NCBI GenBank assembly: GCA_038502055.1
Contig: JAXRKN010000032.1
Coordinates: 1,984,001 to 2,048,000 of the forward strand
Source of the DNA: Tanytarsus gracilentus
Taxonomy: Eukaryota > Arthropoda > Insecta > Diptera > Chironomidae
Length of the DNA: 64,000 bases
Reading direction: 5' to 3'
This document shows positions 18,536-30,908 of this stretch, piece after piece. Position 1 is the first letter of the stretch, and the number at the start of each line of letters is the position of its first letter. The notes under the pieces were generated by a model. The model was given only the letters and a program-made list of their open reading frames with translations. It ran no database searches and was not told the origin of the DNA. The translations under genes were made by a program, and so were the position numbers.

Positions 18536-21078
18536 TTAAATGTATCCAAGGTCGTACATATCTTGAAATATTCCCAAGAGTCTCTCTTCATACATTGCGA
18601 TTGTGTTTGCTGATATGTAGATGAAAGTGTTGCTATCAAGAGCTCCCGACAATTGTTCATAATTATCTGATAAGTCGTTCATATCGGGAATGTCATCTGA
18701 GTCGCTTGTGCACGATGGAACAATCAAAATTAACATTAAAAGGGCATATTTTGAGAATCGATGGAGGTGATCTTCAAAAGAATCACGTGGAAAAATTTCA
18801 CTAGGTTTTGAGCCGAGACTTTAAAAAAAGAAAATTTAAAATTATTAAATTTAATAAAAAAATGAACTTACCGCTTTACAAAATCCATTAAAGTCTCATA
18901 ATACAAGTCAATAAATTCTTGGTAATGTCTGTCTCTTAATGACTTTGATGTGCAAGCAAAAATAATGTAAGCCAAATCAGTAATTGGCGATGCATATCTC
19001 AAAATTTGATAGTCCAATAGTTTTGTTTCTACGACATTTCCCGTCTGAATTAATTAAAGATTTTACATTAACATGACAATGTTCGTGTAGAATAATAATT
19101 AATTACCTCATCATTTCGAAACATTACATTGTTGTTCCAGCACTACAAAAATTTAAGGTTTAGTAAGATTATTTATAAAAAATTTTCGGATTAATAAAAT
19201 TTAAATTTTCAAGTTTGAAAAAATTTGGGGTTGGTAAAAAAAATTAAGCATAACACAAATTTTGTAACTGTTTGAAAAATTAAATATTTTTGATGCATTT
19301 TTAGAAAATAAAATTATTTTAATGATATTTCTGCTGGTTCAACTTACATCTCCATGACAAATAACTGCGTAAGGCTCAGCAACTTTCCCATCAACAGTTT
19401 TTGCCAATTGATCAAAAAAATCATTCTCTAAAATTTCCAGAACTTTTGTCTTAAAATCGCTTTCGTCAAGCTTCAAAATAGTTTTTGTTGCAAGTTCAAT
19501 TTGAGCGCTGACCCATTGATAAGTTAATTCACTTTTTTTGCTGTAATTATCATGAAACAAATCGCTCATGTTGCGATAATTTTCAATCAATTCAGGTTTT
19601 TGATCTTTCAGACAAAATGAAATTGCGTGTTTTTTAGCCAAAGCTTTAACAACTAAATGTACATGGTTTCTCGTGAAAGTTTTCTTACGTGGGAAAATTG
19701 CAAAATTTTTTTCTTTCAAATCTTCGAGGAAAATTGCTTCAAATGGAGCTTCCAGTAAAGTTTTGTAACAAAATGGAACTTCATGAAATCCTTCAACTTC
19801 AACCTTTATTCCTTTTTCCTCTTGGAACTTTTTGTACATTGGCATTACCTCATCATAAAATTTAATTTCTCGATAAAATAATGAAGACATGTCAAGTTGC
19901 TTTCTTCTTGCTTCATTTTGTACAGGAATTTTGAGCATTAAATTTAAATTTTTTTCTTTGGATTTCACTTGAATGCGAATCAGTTCGCCTAAATAATTGT
20001 CGCCTTTTAAACAGCCAGGGCTGTATAAAATTTCATAATCGTCACACTTTAGAGTATTTTGAATAATTTCCTTTAAAGTGGTCTCGTAAACGTGTCAATA
20101 AAGTAAGGCGGGCCAAAATCTCAAATCGGGCTGGGATTTGCAACACTTTTAGACATATTTGCGACTATTTGCGACACCTCTTTAAAAAATTTCGACACCC
20201 TCTAGTTTTCCAGTTATCCACCTTCAAAGTTTTCCCTAAAGCCCGCCGTACTTTATCAGGTTTTTTATATGAAATTGACTTTTCGAACTCCAAGTGATGT
20301 TTTTTTTACTCTATGAATTTCGACTATTTGCGACACCAAAAAATTTTTCCGGAAAATCAATTAGTTTTCCCAGGAAATCACTTCAAAGTTTCAAGGAAAA
20401 TTTTCATAACAAAATCTAACAAGAATCAAAAAAATCTAATTGGAATTTCAATAATCTACCTGAAATTCAAATTTAACCGTCATAAAGCGTCAAAAATATA
20501 AAAACTCTCACCGTAAAAAAAAATTTTTTCCATTGCAAATGCATTTAAATGGAAATTTTTGATCTGATTTTAAAAGTTATTAAGTTTTTATTGAAAATTT
20601 AAAACAAATTTATTGAAAAAAGTTAAGTTGTAAAATTTAAAAAAATAAAAATATTGGTAGATAAGTGAAGATTATTGAAATTCCAATAAGATTTTTTGAT
20701 TCTTGTTAGATTTTGTTATGAAAATTTTCTTTGAAACTTTGAAGTGATTTCCTGGGAAAACTAATTGATTTTTCCGGAAAAATTTTTTGGTGTCGCAAAT
20801 AGTCGAAATTCATAGAGTAAAAAAAACATCACTTGGAGTTCGAAAAGTCAATTTCATATAAAAAACCTGATAAAGTACGGCGGGCTTTAGGGAAAACTTT
20901 GAAGGTGGATAACTGGAAAACTAGAGAGTGTCGAAATTTTTTAAAGAGGTGTCGCAAATAGTCGCAAATATGTCTAAAAGTGTTGCAAATCCCAGCCTGA
21001 TCTGAGATTTTGGCCCGCCTTACTTTATTGACACTCGTAAACTTCAGCAGGTAGGTTGGAGATTTTATCAGAATTCAT
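18536..21078 (-). pseudogene. EcKinase-like gene broken in exon 1 by a foldback element
   Basis: Minus strand exons 19348-21078 (interrupted), 19107-19142, 18872-19044 and 18536-18818. Removing the element plus one target copy (951 bp, 20084-21034) leaves a frame of 423 codons that opens with ATG at 21078 and contains KGDNYLG, CHGDCWNNN and KLLDYQ. The insertion falls after about codon 15. An in-frame TGA stands directly at the element edge on the coding side, so translation from the native ATG cannot continue into the kinase domain. All splice sites downstream are intact, so disruption looks recent or the insertion may be polymorphic. It is the tandem paralogue of the gene at 16904-18315. 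Confidence 0.85.
20092..21034. mobile_element. 943-bp non-autonomous foldback element, 8-bp target duplication
   Basis: Long inverted arms (about 20092-20462 and 20655-21034) start GTGTCAATAAAGTAAGGCGG and are nearly identical. Target duplication TCGTAAAC at 20084-20091 and 21035-21042 is exact. No coding capacity. An 8-bp duplication is typical of hAT, P and some Merlin elements, but the terminal GTGTCAA does not let me assign a superfamily. Confidence 0.92.
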
Positions 21079-22509
21079 AACTATTTTTTCAATGTGCTCA
21101 ACTCGAAGAAAGATTTGAAACTAAATCTCATTTTACTCTAGAGTCGCTATTATCATATGAGGAGATAATTCAAATGCAAACAAGATTTGAAGTGCTGATA
21201 AAAGAAAAAATTCTAGGACCGAAAACTTGATTTACGTTTTAATAAAATTCACATCTACTTTTTAATGATATAAAATTATTGGAAAAATATTTTAATAAAA
21301 TAATTTCAAGCTTTCGATCTTCTTTTTCGCAATTTTTATTCATCAATATCTAATTAAATTTTTACACAATTCATTTTTCTTTTTCGCGATGCATGAACTT
21401 TTATCTAACAAAAAAAAGGAACAAGTTGAATAAGTTTGGGAAGATTATCTACAAAATATTTTTAAAAACATAAATTATTGAGGAGCTATTGAAGAGATAT
21501 CTGTGGTTTGTTGGAGGAATTATTCATATTTGTGATGTAATTTGTAAATTTTTATATGCGGCCATTGAGTAAAATTGTTATTAATTAATTACTGTCGTTA
21601 TATTTTCATCAAAAAAAGTAAAAACTCAAAAGTACTACGAAGGATCAAGTGTATAGACTTAGTTATTGCTTGCACTTTTTTAGTCGATGTTCCTAAATCA
21701 ACAGCATGGTAGTGTGGTTCATATTAGGCACTTTTAAATGTAATTTTCTTTACTTAAACTCCTTCTCCATACTTTGCGGTGTTGGTTCGCGTTTATCTAG
21801 CTTTAAAATAAATTTATATTTGCTTATGAAGGTTATCTGGTGGATAAAAAATTAAATGATTTTACAAAAATATGACTCAAATTATTTTAAATGCTAATGG
21901 AACATTATGTGATTTTTATGAAATTTAAAAGTAAAAAATGAATAATTTTTCCTAAATTTTCTAAAGAATGTTTTTAAAGTTTAAATTTCTAAAGAATGTT
22001 CCATTGAAAAAACGAAAACGCAAAATTTAAATAGTTGTAGCTCAAAAATATTTAGTCGAGACATTTAAATATTTAAATTTTCTAACGATTTTCAGATGAA
22101 AAATTCTTCAGAAATTTCACTCAATTTTGTGGCAATTTTTGAAATTAAATTTTATATTTTACGCTCAAAATTTCTTTTATCGAAATGTATTAAAAACTTT
22201 TAACTTAAACTATTTTGAGATTATTGCACTTTCACTTCGTCTCTCTTAAAAAATAAATTTTCATTCCTTCATCTCCTAAATATTATTAATGTCATTATTG
22301 TTTATGTGATGGCATCATCAGCGAAAAATAAACATTTGAGCTATGCTAAGGATTCATCAATTTCGCAAACACTGAAAAATTTAATTTTTTACATTTTATG
22401 CGATATTCAGAACGAGAGACACTCGAACTTAAATGAAAATCTTTTTCACTCGAGTGTCCCATCCTCCTTTTTCAAGTATTACTAAACAGCCACTTGTGCC
22501 TTACTATCA
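21079..22509. other. Intergenic, no gene recognised
   Basis: AT-rich spacer between the 5' end of the broken kinase gene and the 3' end of the WBP1-like gene. GATA-type motifs (TTATCA and AGATAA) occur at about 21151-21169 just upstream of the kinase start and might be regulatory. Nothing else supportable. Confidence 0.4.
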
Positions 22510-24645
22510 TCAACAGTTTTCGTCTTTTTCTTCCATCTCAGCATCTTCATCGTGTTCATTGAGAAGTGGACTATGATCATTAATGCAGCTTCCATTGAAT
22601 CCAGTGCCAGGCGTTGTCGGTGCCGATTTCGAGCCCCAAACATTTCTCCTGGCTTTATTCATAAAAACACTGCAGCCATTACTAGATATTGGACTTCGAA
22701 GTCTCGAGTTGAATCCACTTGGAGGCGCGACTGAATTACTGGCAATCGGTATGTACACTGACCTGTTTTTCATATTAAAAAACCTTCTCTTATTGCTAAG
22801 TGTCGTGGGTCGTTTGAGTGACGTTTGAGGTGCATGCTGGTAACTGGACATCGTTGCCACATCACTTGACGAGGGTCCAGGCCGACTAGCGGCATTTTCA
22901 GACTCTTTCTCATAATTAAAATTCAATTCCTCATCGGAGAAAGTTTTATCCTTTAACTGACTAATTTTCTCGAGTAAATCTCTCACCTCTTGTGTGGTGG
23001 TTGGACTTGTCGCGCGCGGTGGCGATGAGGGCGTATTGAGATTCGTTAAACTAGAAACTGTTGAACCGGTATTAGAATTTAAATATCCCAAGCCCATAAT
23101 GGCACTTTCGCTCATTTTCTTCGCAATCTCACAACTTATGGGCGACTCGGAAGCACTATCGAACCCACTCGTAATATTAAAATGAGATCGTGTCTGTTGA
23201 ATTTGTTGTTGCTGCTGCTGTATGAGCTCACAGCACTTTTCGAGTTGTCTCTGGATCATGTTAAGTTTCGTATGATCATTTGTCTGTTTGCTGTAGGCAA
23301 TTTTTTCGACAATTGCCGCCGAAAGCGAAGACATTGTATCATTCGAATGATAAATGCTCAACTGATTGGCATTACCTAGCGATGAACTCGCACCACCTTC
23401 ACTGGCTTGATGATATTCTTCATCATCCTCATCCTCATCCTCATTTACATTGCAATTGTCTTCGTCCGAAATGCTCGCATTTTGATTACGTGATGAGGTG
23501 GACGCTGTCGTGTGAGTTGTCGTCATGGTTGAATTCGATGATGTCGGAATGTTTGCTAATATCTCACTAGTCGTACCGCTACTGCCGCTCGGTTGAAATA
23601 AATGAACAAAATTTGCACTCTCGGATGCACGAAATTGATAATGTGAACTAATTGCGCCATGATTATTTGTATTTGGTACCGACATCGGTCGATTGTGGTG
23701 ATGACCATTAACGTGAATATTGGCAGATGCATTTCCCGTGAGCATTTGCGATTCAATTTGATGAGTCGATGGACTATTTATGTAGCCTTGCTGCGACGCT
23801 GAGCGTGGAATTGCATAATTCTGGAGAGATATCGAAAGATCGTCGGGACTTGCCGCACTCGAATAGGGCGGCGGTATCATCGTGTTTGCCTCGTTGGCAG
23901 TACATATGAAACTAGAGCTAAGTGAATCTACGGTACTGGTTGCTGAAAGCGACCCAATTGGACGCACAATATAGTTACGAAAATATTGCACCATTAGGTA
24001 GTTGGCACCGTTATTGCTGCCATTTTTCGAGCCATCATTTGTATAACTAAAAACTAATGGATATAAGTCGGGTTTCGATGTCACCTAAAAATAAGAGTAA
24101 AGAAATTTATTAATGATATTATTAATAAAGTTTATTACCTCAGCGTAAGGTGGCGGCGCATGATAAAAAGAGCTACAACGTGAGTAGTGAGGTGGAGCAT
24201 AGCACGATCCCGCTGAATCAAGCTCGGATGGTGTCCGATGGTTCGAAGATGAACTCCAACCCGTACAAAATAGCGTGTGTCGCTTCTTCCATAGTGAACA
24301 TATTATAAGTAATGCTATTACGATAGCAAACAGGAATAACCTAAATGAGGTGAGAAAGGCGTAATCGATAAAACATTACTCACATCATGCGATGGAAATT
24401 TTTTTATTACTCACCAAAAATACCAATGGTTAATAAAAAATAGATTTAGTACATGATCTGTCGGCTGCTGTGGACGTGGAGCACTCGGTGGTGAATAGAG
24501 ATAGCAACAACCTTGCGCTGCAAAATTTAAAATTTAAATATTTCGTGCCATTGATTAAAAAGTTAATAACTAATTTTTGCATACCACAACATTCCTTTGG
24601 TGGCATACATCGATGGTTTCCGTTCTCGCAAAATCGAGCCGAGAC
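22510..24645 (-). CDS. WBP1/VOPP1-like single-pass membrane protein (5' exon missing)
   Basis: Minus strand exons 24585-24645, 24415-24517, 24139-24340 and 22510-24084 (646 codons) with an upstream exon for the N-terminus not found. The order is a short Cys-rich ectodomain (CENGNHRCMPPKECCG, then GCC), an aromatic-rich membrane segment beginning HWYFWLFLFAIVIALLIIC, and a basic stop-transfer. A long low-complexity cytosolic tail follows with PPPY at the end of the third visible exon and again early in the last exon, Gln-, Asn- and Ser-rich tracts and an acidic patch. Cys-rich ectodomain plus membrane helix plus PPxY motifs is the WW-domain-binding protein 1 / VOPP1 pattern. Such proteins recruit NEDD4-type ubiquitin ligases or other WW proteins. 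The assignment rests on architecture, not on close identity. The tail is much longer than in vertebrate relatives. Confidence 0.65.
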
Positions 24646-27150
24646 CTGTTTATTAAGTAGGAAAAAGAAAGAAATAAACGATAAAAATTTTAAAACCGTG
24701 AAATTGCTTTCGGCGAGTGCACAAAATTGACATTTTCAACATGACCAAAAGTGTGCTCGAGGGAAAAATTTAAATTGTTTATATACAAAAATTTTAAGGT
24801 AGTTTGGTGGAAACACATAAAGGGAGGATTTCGAGACGAGCTGTAGGTGGAGCATTAACAGAAATTTATCATTATTTTTCAGGAAGCCTTTAAAGTTGAA
24901 CGTATTAAGGCCATTTGCATACTTGAATTAGATTGAAAAATAAATCTTGAGGGATATAAAGTGATGGTCGCAAAGGAATGGACACTATCTAAGAAAAAAT
25001 ATGATGCAATTTTATCTCAGAAGGTTATGAAAGCTTCATAGCAAAAAGCTCTTTTTTCTGCAGACAATCGTGCATTGAATGAACTATGAAATATTTTTAT
25101 TTCATCGTCACGTACTTTACATAAAGTTCTGTGCCTTTTCCTCCCTCTTCCATCGCTATGAAAGAGTAAAAATTTATTTATATATTTTTATTATGCACAC
25201 TAAAATTCGCTGTCTCTAGCGATATCATAAAATCTCCTTGGATATTCATTAAAAAATGGGTTGATTTTGCTTCGTTGCGCTCAATTGAAATTTTTTCCAC
25301 CCCTTGTTTATTCAAGCGCAAAATTTTATGTTCCCTCATTAATGGTCGGCATTAAAAAATACTTGAAAATATTCATTTTCGTGTTTTATGCTCAACGCAA
25401 AAGATTATGTCAAGATCTCACTCTCTCGAAATCGAAGCGATTTGATGTGGACAGGAAATGTGAAAATTTGTGCACACGTGGCATTATTGAGGGTGGGTAA
25501 TTGGCAATATCACAATAGATGAATGGCTTGCAACCCTCTGATAAAAATTCATCATCTATCACACAGAAACATTAGTCAACCAAATGCATTTAACAAATTT
25601 TCATTTCCACAGAGAGGGATGAAGAGTGATTTGTGATTTTTAGGTGAATTTAAATTAATTTTCTTAAAATATTTTGACCGTTGAATTTTATAACTTTTGA
25701 AGAAATAAAAATCTGCCCCTTAAAGTTATGCAAACTTCATCATGACCTGTTTAATTTCGTCACTTAATGCAAAACTCCCCACTGCGTAGGAGATTAACAT
25801 CGCTCATCTTCATGCATGAAATAAATGTAAATGCTGCTGAAGGACATTCCGCAATTTTTTTTTATTTTCGGGGGGTGGTTGGTATGGTGAGTGTGACAAA
25901 ATGATAAATTGAAGATGTTTTATATTGAAGGTGAATATTTTATGTACATGAGAGACGTTTTCATCGAATTGAATTGTAAATTGGATAAAAAAATCAATTT
26001 TAAAGGTTAAACAGAGAATCTAAAAATCTACAAGGCTAAAATTTAAAGTTTTCATTCTCACTAGATTAATGGTAAGGGCAGCTAGCAAACTAGAGTAAAT
26101 CCAAATCAGGTGTTCCATTTCGAACATTTTCTAAAAATTAGTGATGTGAACTGATGGGATTTTGGCATGATTTTCAATGACGATTTTCCTTCACTTATTT
26201 TCGTCCGCTTGAAATGTGTGTGTATGAACTACCGATGCACAATGCTATCGAGTTCCATGATAGATGACACGATTTTGAAAGTTATCAAAAGAAATGTTCT
26301 CGAATGAAAATTTTCTTTTGTTGCGAAACAATAAAAAAAGTTTTTCCTCCTCGAATTTTTTCACTTTTCACATAGCAAAAAAGTCCTTAATGATGTCGAT
26401 GGAACAAAAATATTACACTCTCACTATTTTCCACCGTTATCTGCTGATTTTCCATCTAAACTTTATCACCACATAATCGCTTGTGAATTAAATTAATTTT
26501 TCTCTGCATATTTCCATCAAATTTCGATCTATAAAATGGGGAAAATTTAATTTTTGATCCTGAGGAAAATTTTTCACTTTTTTTAGGGAAATCCTTTTTT
26601 GTTTTCCTTCACGTTTGACGCGTGCGCAGTTGGTGCAAGAGAAATTTTCAACGAAGGTGTTTGAGCGTAATTTTGGATTAATGTCAAAAGAGATTTGAAA
26701 AAATATTTTAAAAATTTAACGAACTTTTTAAATTTGAAAATGTGTTTAAGTTAATTTTAATTTGTAAGGACTAGAAATAAAATTAATTAATGGACATTTT
26801 AAGCATAACCGCTCATTTTTTTAAAAATAATTTTAAAATGCTACATAATAAAAACTTGACAAGGACAATGGACATTAATAAATTATAGAAATGTTGATGA
26901 CATGATTAAAAATTTACTAGCACTAAAATTCTGTTTATAATCAAATTTTAAAGTAGAAAATTTTCATACAATAATTTTTCATTCTTTTAACGCTTAAAAT
27001 TTTAAATCGCCCTTTCGGAGGTGCTTGCAGTCCCGACTTGTTGCCTTCTATGTAGCACACAAGTGAAGTTTTAATGCAAAATACTGCCAACATCTACGAT
27101 AGAATTTTTTTTATTTTTTAAATTTAAATCCATGAAGATCTTGTGAAAAA
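24646..27150. other. Probable upstream intron of the WBP1-like gene plus intergenic sequence
   Basis: The exon starting at 24645 has a 3' splice acceptor, so part of this stretch must be intron. I could not find the first exon. The segment is AT-rich and shows no conserved frame on either strand. Confidence 0.4.
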
Positions 27151-28694
27151 ATGAAAGTTTTCTGTCTTGCATTCCTTCTCATAAGCCTCGCATCTATCGA
27201 GCCGACTCACGCATGGGACAATGATGATTTAGAGATTTTCGATTTAGTTGAGTTGGTCAATCAAAATTTCTACACCATGCTGGGGATCAGTCAAGACGCT
27301 TCATTATCAGAAATTAAACGTGCATTTAGAAATCTTTCGGTGGTTCTTCATCCCGACAAAAATGATGCAGAAGATGCGAATGTCGTATTTCGTAATTTAG
27401 TGTCGGTCTATGAAACCCTCAAAGATCCAGCGAAGAGAGAAAAATATGATCTTGTCCTTAAGAATGGGCTGCCGAATTGGAAGAGTGCCGTTTACTACTT
27501 CCGAAAGGCGAGGAAGGTTGGACTCGCTGAAGGTGCAATTCTCCTATTTGTCATCACCACTATTTGTCAATATGTGGTCTCTTGGGGTGTTTATTTGGAG
27601 AAGAAATTCACGATGGTGAGTACTTAAGATGAGATTTATATAAGTTCTGTACGAATTAATATTTTTAGGAAACAATTTTCGAGGAAAAAGCTAAAAAGCT
27701 CAAAAAAGCTAATGTCAATGTTGAAGCCATTTTAAAAGAAATTCCTCGACCCAGCATAAGGAACACGCTTCCCTTTCAAATACCCGTATGGATTTATTGC
27801 ATGATTGTTGGCACGCCATCAGCTTTGAAAGATTCCGTGAACATGATCTCGGATGAATTAAAAAAGGAACTTGAGAGAAAAAGATTAGAAAAGGAGGAAG
27901 AAGAGTTGATGAAAAAATTGGAGATTGATAGACAGCGGGAAAAGGCTGAGAGGAAGGAAGGCTTAAGAAAGCGAAAGGAACAGGCATCGAAGTTGGTGGA
28001 GAAAACGGATGAGGAACTTGCGGCATATTCAGCGACAATCATAAGCCGTAAAGCGGGCGAAGAGATTAAGAAAGTTCCAATTAGTGGCGGTCTATGGACC
28101 GATGATGATTTAGTGGAGTTGACAAGACTAACAAAAAAATATCCAGGTGGAACTGTTGATCGATGGGAAATCATTGCTGAAGCCATGGGCAGGAATGTCA
28201 GTGAAGTCACATTCATGGCCTATAAACTCAAAGACAATATTTACCAAACACCTGGCGAAACCGATAAGCTCGTTGAAAATATTAACAAAGAAATTCAGAA
28301 GAAAGTCAAGACAAAAGCTTCTGAACAAGTCACTTCCGAAAAGACGTGGACTCAGGAACAGCAGAAAGCTCTTGAAGCGGCCATCCAAAAATATCCTAAA
28401 AAAGGCAACGAAGATCGATGGGTTAAGATTGCAAATAGTGTGCCGGGTAAGACAAAGGAAGAGTGTCAGACACGTTACAAGTATCTCGTGGAGCTTGTGA
28501 AGAAGCAAAAAGAGGAAAAAGAAAAGGAGCAAGTGATTGAAGAGCCAGTGATTGAAGTTCAAGAAGTCATCGAAGAGCAACCGATATCAGTTCAAAACGA
28601 CGGCGGTGGAAAGAAACGCAATAAGCGAAAAGAAAAGAAGAAAAATGTCGATTTTTATGCCGATTCCGATGAAGATGAAGACTTTAGTGATTGA
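27151..28694 (+). CDS. DNAJC1: DNAJC1-like ER J-protein with SANT domains
   Basis: Two exons, 27151-27615 and 27669-28694 (496 aa). A signal peptide is followed by a J domain with the HPD motif (residues about 70-72), a membrane segment (about 128-147), a charged coiled-coil stretch, and two SANT/Myb-like modules (about GLWTDDDLVELTRL and TWTQEQQKALEAAI). A Lys-rich and acidic tail closes the protein. This order is that of DNAJC1 (ERdj1/Mtj1), an ER-membrane co-chaperone whose J domain faces the lumen to recruit BiP and whose cytosolic side contacts ribosomes. The start ATG gives a clean signal peptide. The stop faces the BTB gene 61 bp away. Confidence 0.92.
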
Positions 28695-28723
28695 ATTTGT
28701 CATTTATTTAAAAAAGGTCATAA

Positions 28724-28729
28724 AATAAA
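28724..28729 (+). terminator. AATAAA poly(A) signal of DNAJC1
   Basis: Canonical hexamer about 30 nt after the stop; a second AATAAA follows near 28743. Confidence 0.5.
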
Positions 28730-28754
28730 ATTTTGAAGGACAATAAATAGATTT

Positions 28755-29276
28755 TTAATAATAAATATTTGGTGGCTGTGAAAAGGGATTTTTCATGGCA
28801 TGGCGAGATCTTGTGGTCTCATAAAGATATTTTGCTTCATCAAATTTGAGTTTGAGATTCTCAAGTTCTTTCGCTTTGATGGGTTCCATTTTGAAATTTC
28901 TAAAGAGATGCACAGCGGTCACGACCTCTTTCAAAGCAAATTTTTCGCCTGCCGCCAAAAGGTCTCGTTGATTTTTATCAGTCACATTCACTTCGCCCGT
29001 GTACACATATTTAACAATCTCCTCAAATATCTCGGCGCTTACATTATCGATCATTGCCTCCTTCGGATGTGATTTAAAAATGTTGACAAATGCGTTGCTG
29101 CGAGCTGAAATGAGGTCAAAATAAGTTGAATGTGGTTTGACCTTTTTTTTGTACTCACATGCGAATATAACGCGATGAATTTTAAATGATTTTCCATCGA
29201 CCACGAAAGAAAAATCACGATATTCCTCGAAAGGTTGAATTTTGTCAAATGGCGATGAAAACATTTTGTCACCCAT
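28755..29276 (-). CDS. Small BTB/POZ domain protein
   Basis: Minus strand, exons 29159-29276 and 28755-29104 (155 aa). The 54-nt intron (29105-29158) has no stop and keeps frame, so the DNA reads as one open frame. Removing it restores the BTB core, IHRVIFASRSNAFVNIF, at the expected spacing. A BTB fold covers residues about 10-110 (EYRDFSFVVDG, KYVYTGEV, LLAAGEKFAL). There is no kelch, MATH or zinc-finger partner, only a short helical tail, so it is a stand-alone BTB like the SPOP/TDPOZ offshoots. BTB proteins often adapt targets to Cullin-3; no target can be inferred. Confidence 0.82.
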   Translation of the reverse strand: MGDKMFSSPFDKIQPFEEYRDFSFVVDGKSFKIHRVIFACEYKKKVKPHSTYFDLISARSNAFVNIFKSHPKEAMIDNVSAEIFEEIVKYVYTGEVNVTDKNQRDLLAAGEKFALKEVVTAVHLFRNFKMEPIKAKELENLKLKFDEAKYLYETTRSRHAMKNPFSQPPNIYY

Positions 29277-29862
29277 GTCTTAAGTTTTTGATCCGTTCAA
29301 GTTGACTCTCAATTATTAACTGAAAATGATTTTGCTGCCACCCGAGATGAAGTTGAGAGAAGTTTTTTTATTACCTGCCATATGTCTCAGTGTAGTTGAA
29401 AATATTCTGATTTTATACAGAGTAATATGAGTTAAAAATGATTCTCAATCATTTTTGAGGGAGTTTTTTGTTTATTGAAATACTTTTAATTGACCATCAT
29501 CGAAAAAATCTTGATCACTCTCTAAACTCGTGTATGGCATACATTTTCTCCATCACATGTTAATTGCGCTCTCGACAACACATGAAGAGAATTCGAAGAA
29601 AAAATTGAGAGAGAAATATTTTATGATTTATAAAAAGCTTTCTTTGCATCGAATCGAGATTTTTTAAAATTACTAAAAATTAATGCATCAATTGTGAATT
29701 GTTAATTTTTTAAATAATTTATTATTTTCGTTTGAAGAAAAAACTTAAATAATTTTAAAACCAAATTTTAGATTTTCATTTTAAAAATCGAGGACTCAAA
29801 AATCTGCGCTAAATATTTTTTAATAAATTTTTAAATATTAATTTTATCATAATTTTATCTTA
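29277..29862. other. Intergenic, no gene recognised
   Basis: AT-rich spacer between the 5' side of the BTB gene and the 3' end of the first acyltransferase gene. I see no conserved frame. Confidence 0.4.
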
Positions 29863-30908
29863 TCACAATTTCTTAATCTGAATTGCTTCTTTTGTTATTT
29901 CATCATACACTTGAGTCATGTCATTTCTAATCCTTTCAATTAAATCATCAATATCAGCGAGTGTTAATCCTTTAGTGGAAATTTCTGGAAGAGCTTTAAT
30001 GATAATTTCGCCCTCTTCAAACATTCTCTTATCTTTGTCGAGAAAATGTTTGTAGCTGCTGAAAACAACCGGCACGATCGAGATTTCTTCCTGGATCGCT
30101 GTGTAAAAAGCTCCTTTTTTAAATTCGTGAATTTTTCCTGTATTTCTCCTCGTTCCTTCAGGAAACACCCAAAGTTTAATATTTTTCTTCTTAATCTCTT
30201 GCATTGCATTGCTCATCGTCGCCTTTCCTTTTGCACCATTTCGATCAATGAAAATTACACCAGCCAAATATGCAGCAATTCCAAAAAGTGGCACATATAA
30301 AAGTTGCTTCTTTCCTATAACTGTCATACGCTTGATAACCGACCAGACGTCTGAGTAACAAAATTAAAAAAAGTGAACTTTGATTATCAAACATCCAAGT
30401 CTGATATAAAAATATCAAGTTGATAAGAAAAACCAGGATTTAAAAACCGGTAAACAAATTATCGAACACTTACTAAACATGCCTATAAATAAAATTCGAG
30501 ATAAAATTATTTTGCACTTGAATTAAACTTGAGGTTATTTACCCAAAACGTCAAATGACGATTGATGGTTTGCAATAATTATAAAAGATTTGTTTGGACT
30601 CAAATGCTCAGCTCCTCTCAGCGTCCATTTAATGCCAATGAGTTTGGTTAAATTTTTTATTATTTCTGAAAAAAATCTATCGCAAGTAATTAATACTTTA
30701 TTAAGTTATAATAATTAAGTAATTAAAAAACTCACAAATAGTTTTTTACATTCTTTGCATTCCATGCAAAATAAGGCAGCACTAATAAACAGAGAGTCAG
30801 CACGGATCCATAATAAAGAGTAAATTTAAAGTAATATTTAAAAGGACTTCTGTACTTTATAAGTATTAGGAAAGCAAGAATGCAAGTAAACTGAAATCCA
30901 ATTTCCAT
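29863..30908 (-). CDS. 1-acyl-glycerol-3-phosphate acyltransferase, copy A
   Basis: Minus strand exons 30736-30908, 30543-30676 and 29863-30350 (264 aa). An N-terminal membrane segment (about 5-20) and a second hydrophobic stretch precede the PlsC domain. NHQSSFD supplies the HX4D catalytic motif, GKKQLLYVPLFG block II, FPEGTRR block III and IVPVVFSSY block IV. AGPATs convert lysophosphatidate to phosphatidate in the ER during glycerolipid synthesis. The acceptor of exon 2 at 30677-30678 was chosen because it aligns residue for residue with copy B; the pyrimidine tract there is weak. It has one more intron than copy B, so the pair diverged by intron gain or loss. Confidence 0.87.

Noticed and set aside
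22552..23570. Several plus-strand frames opposite the WBP1-like last exon
   Set aside because: They mirror the Gln/Ser-rich tail and have no independent support.
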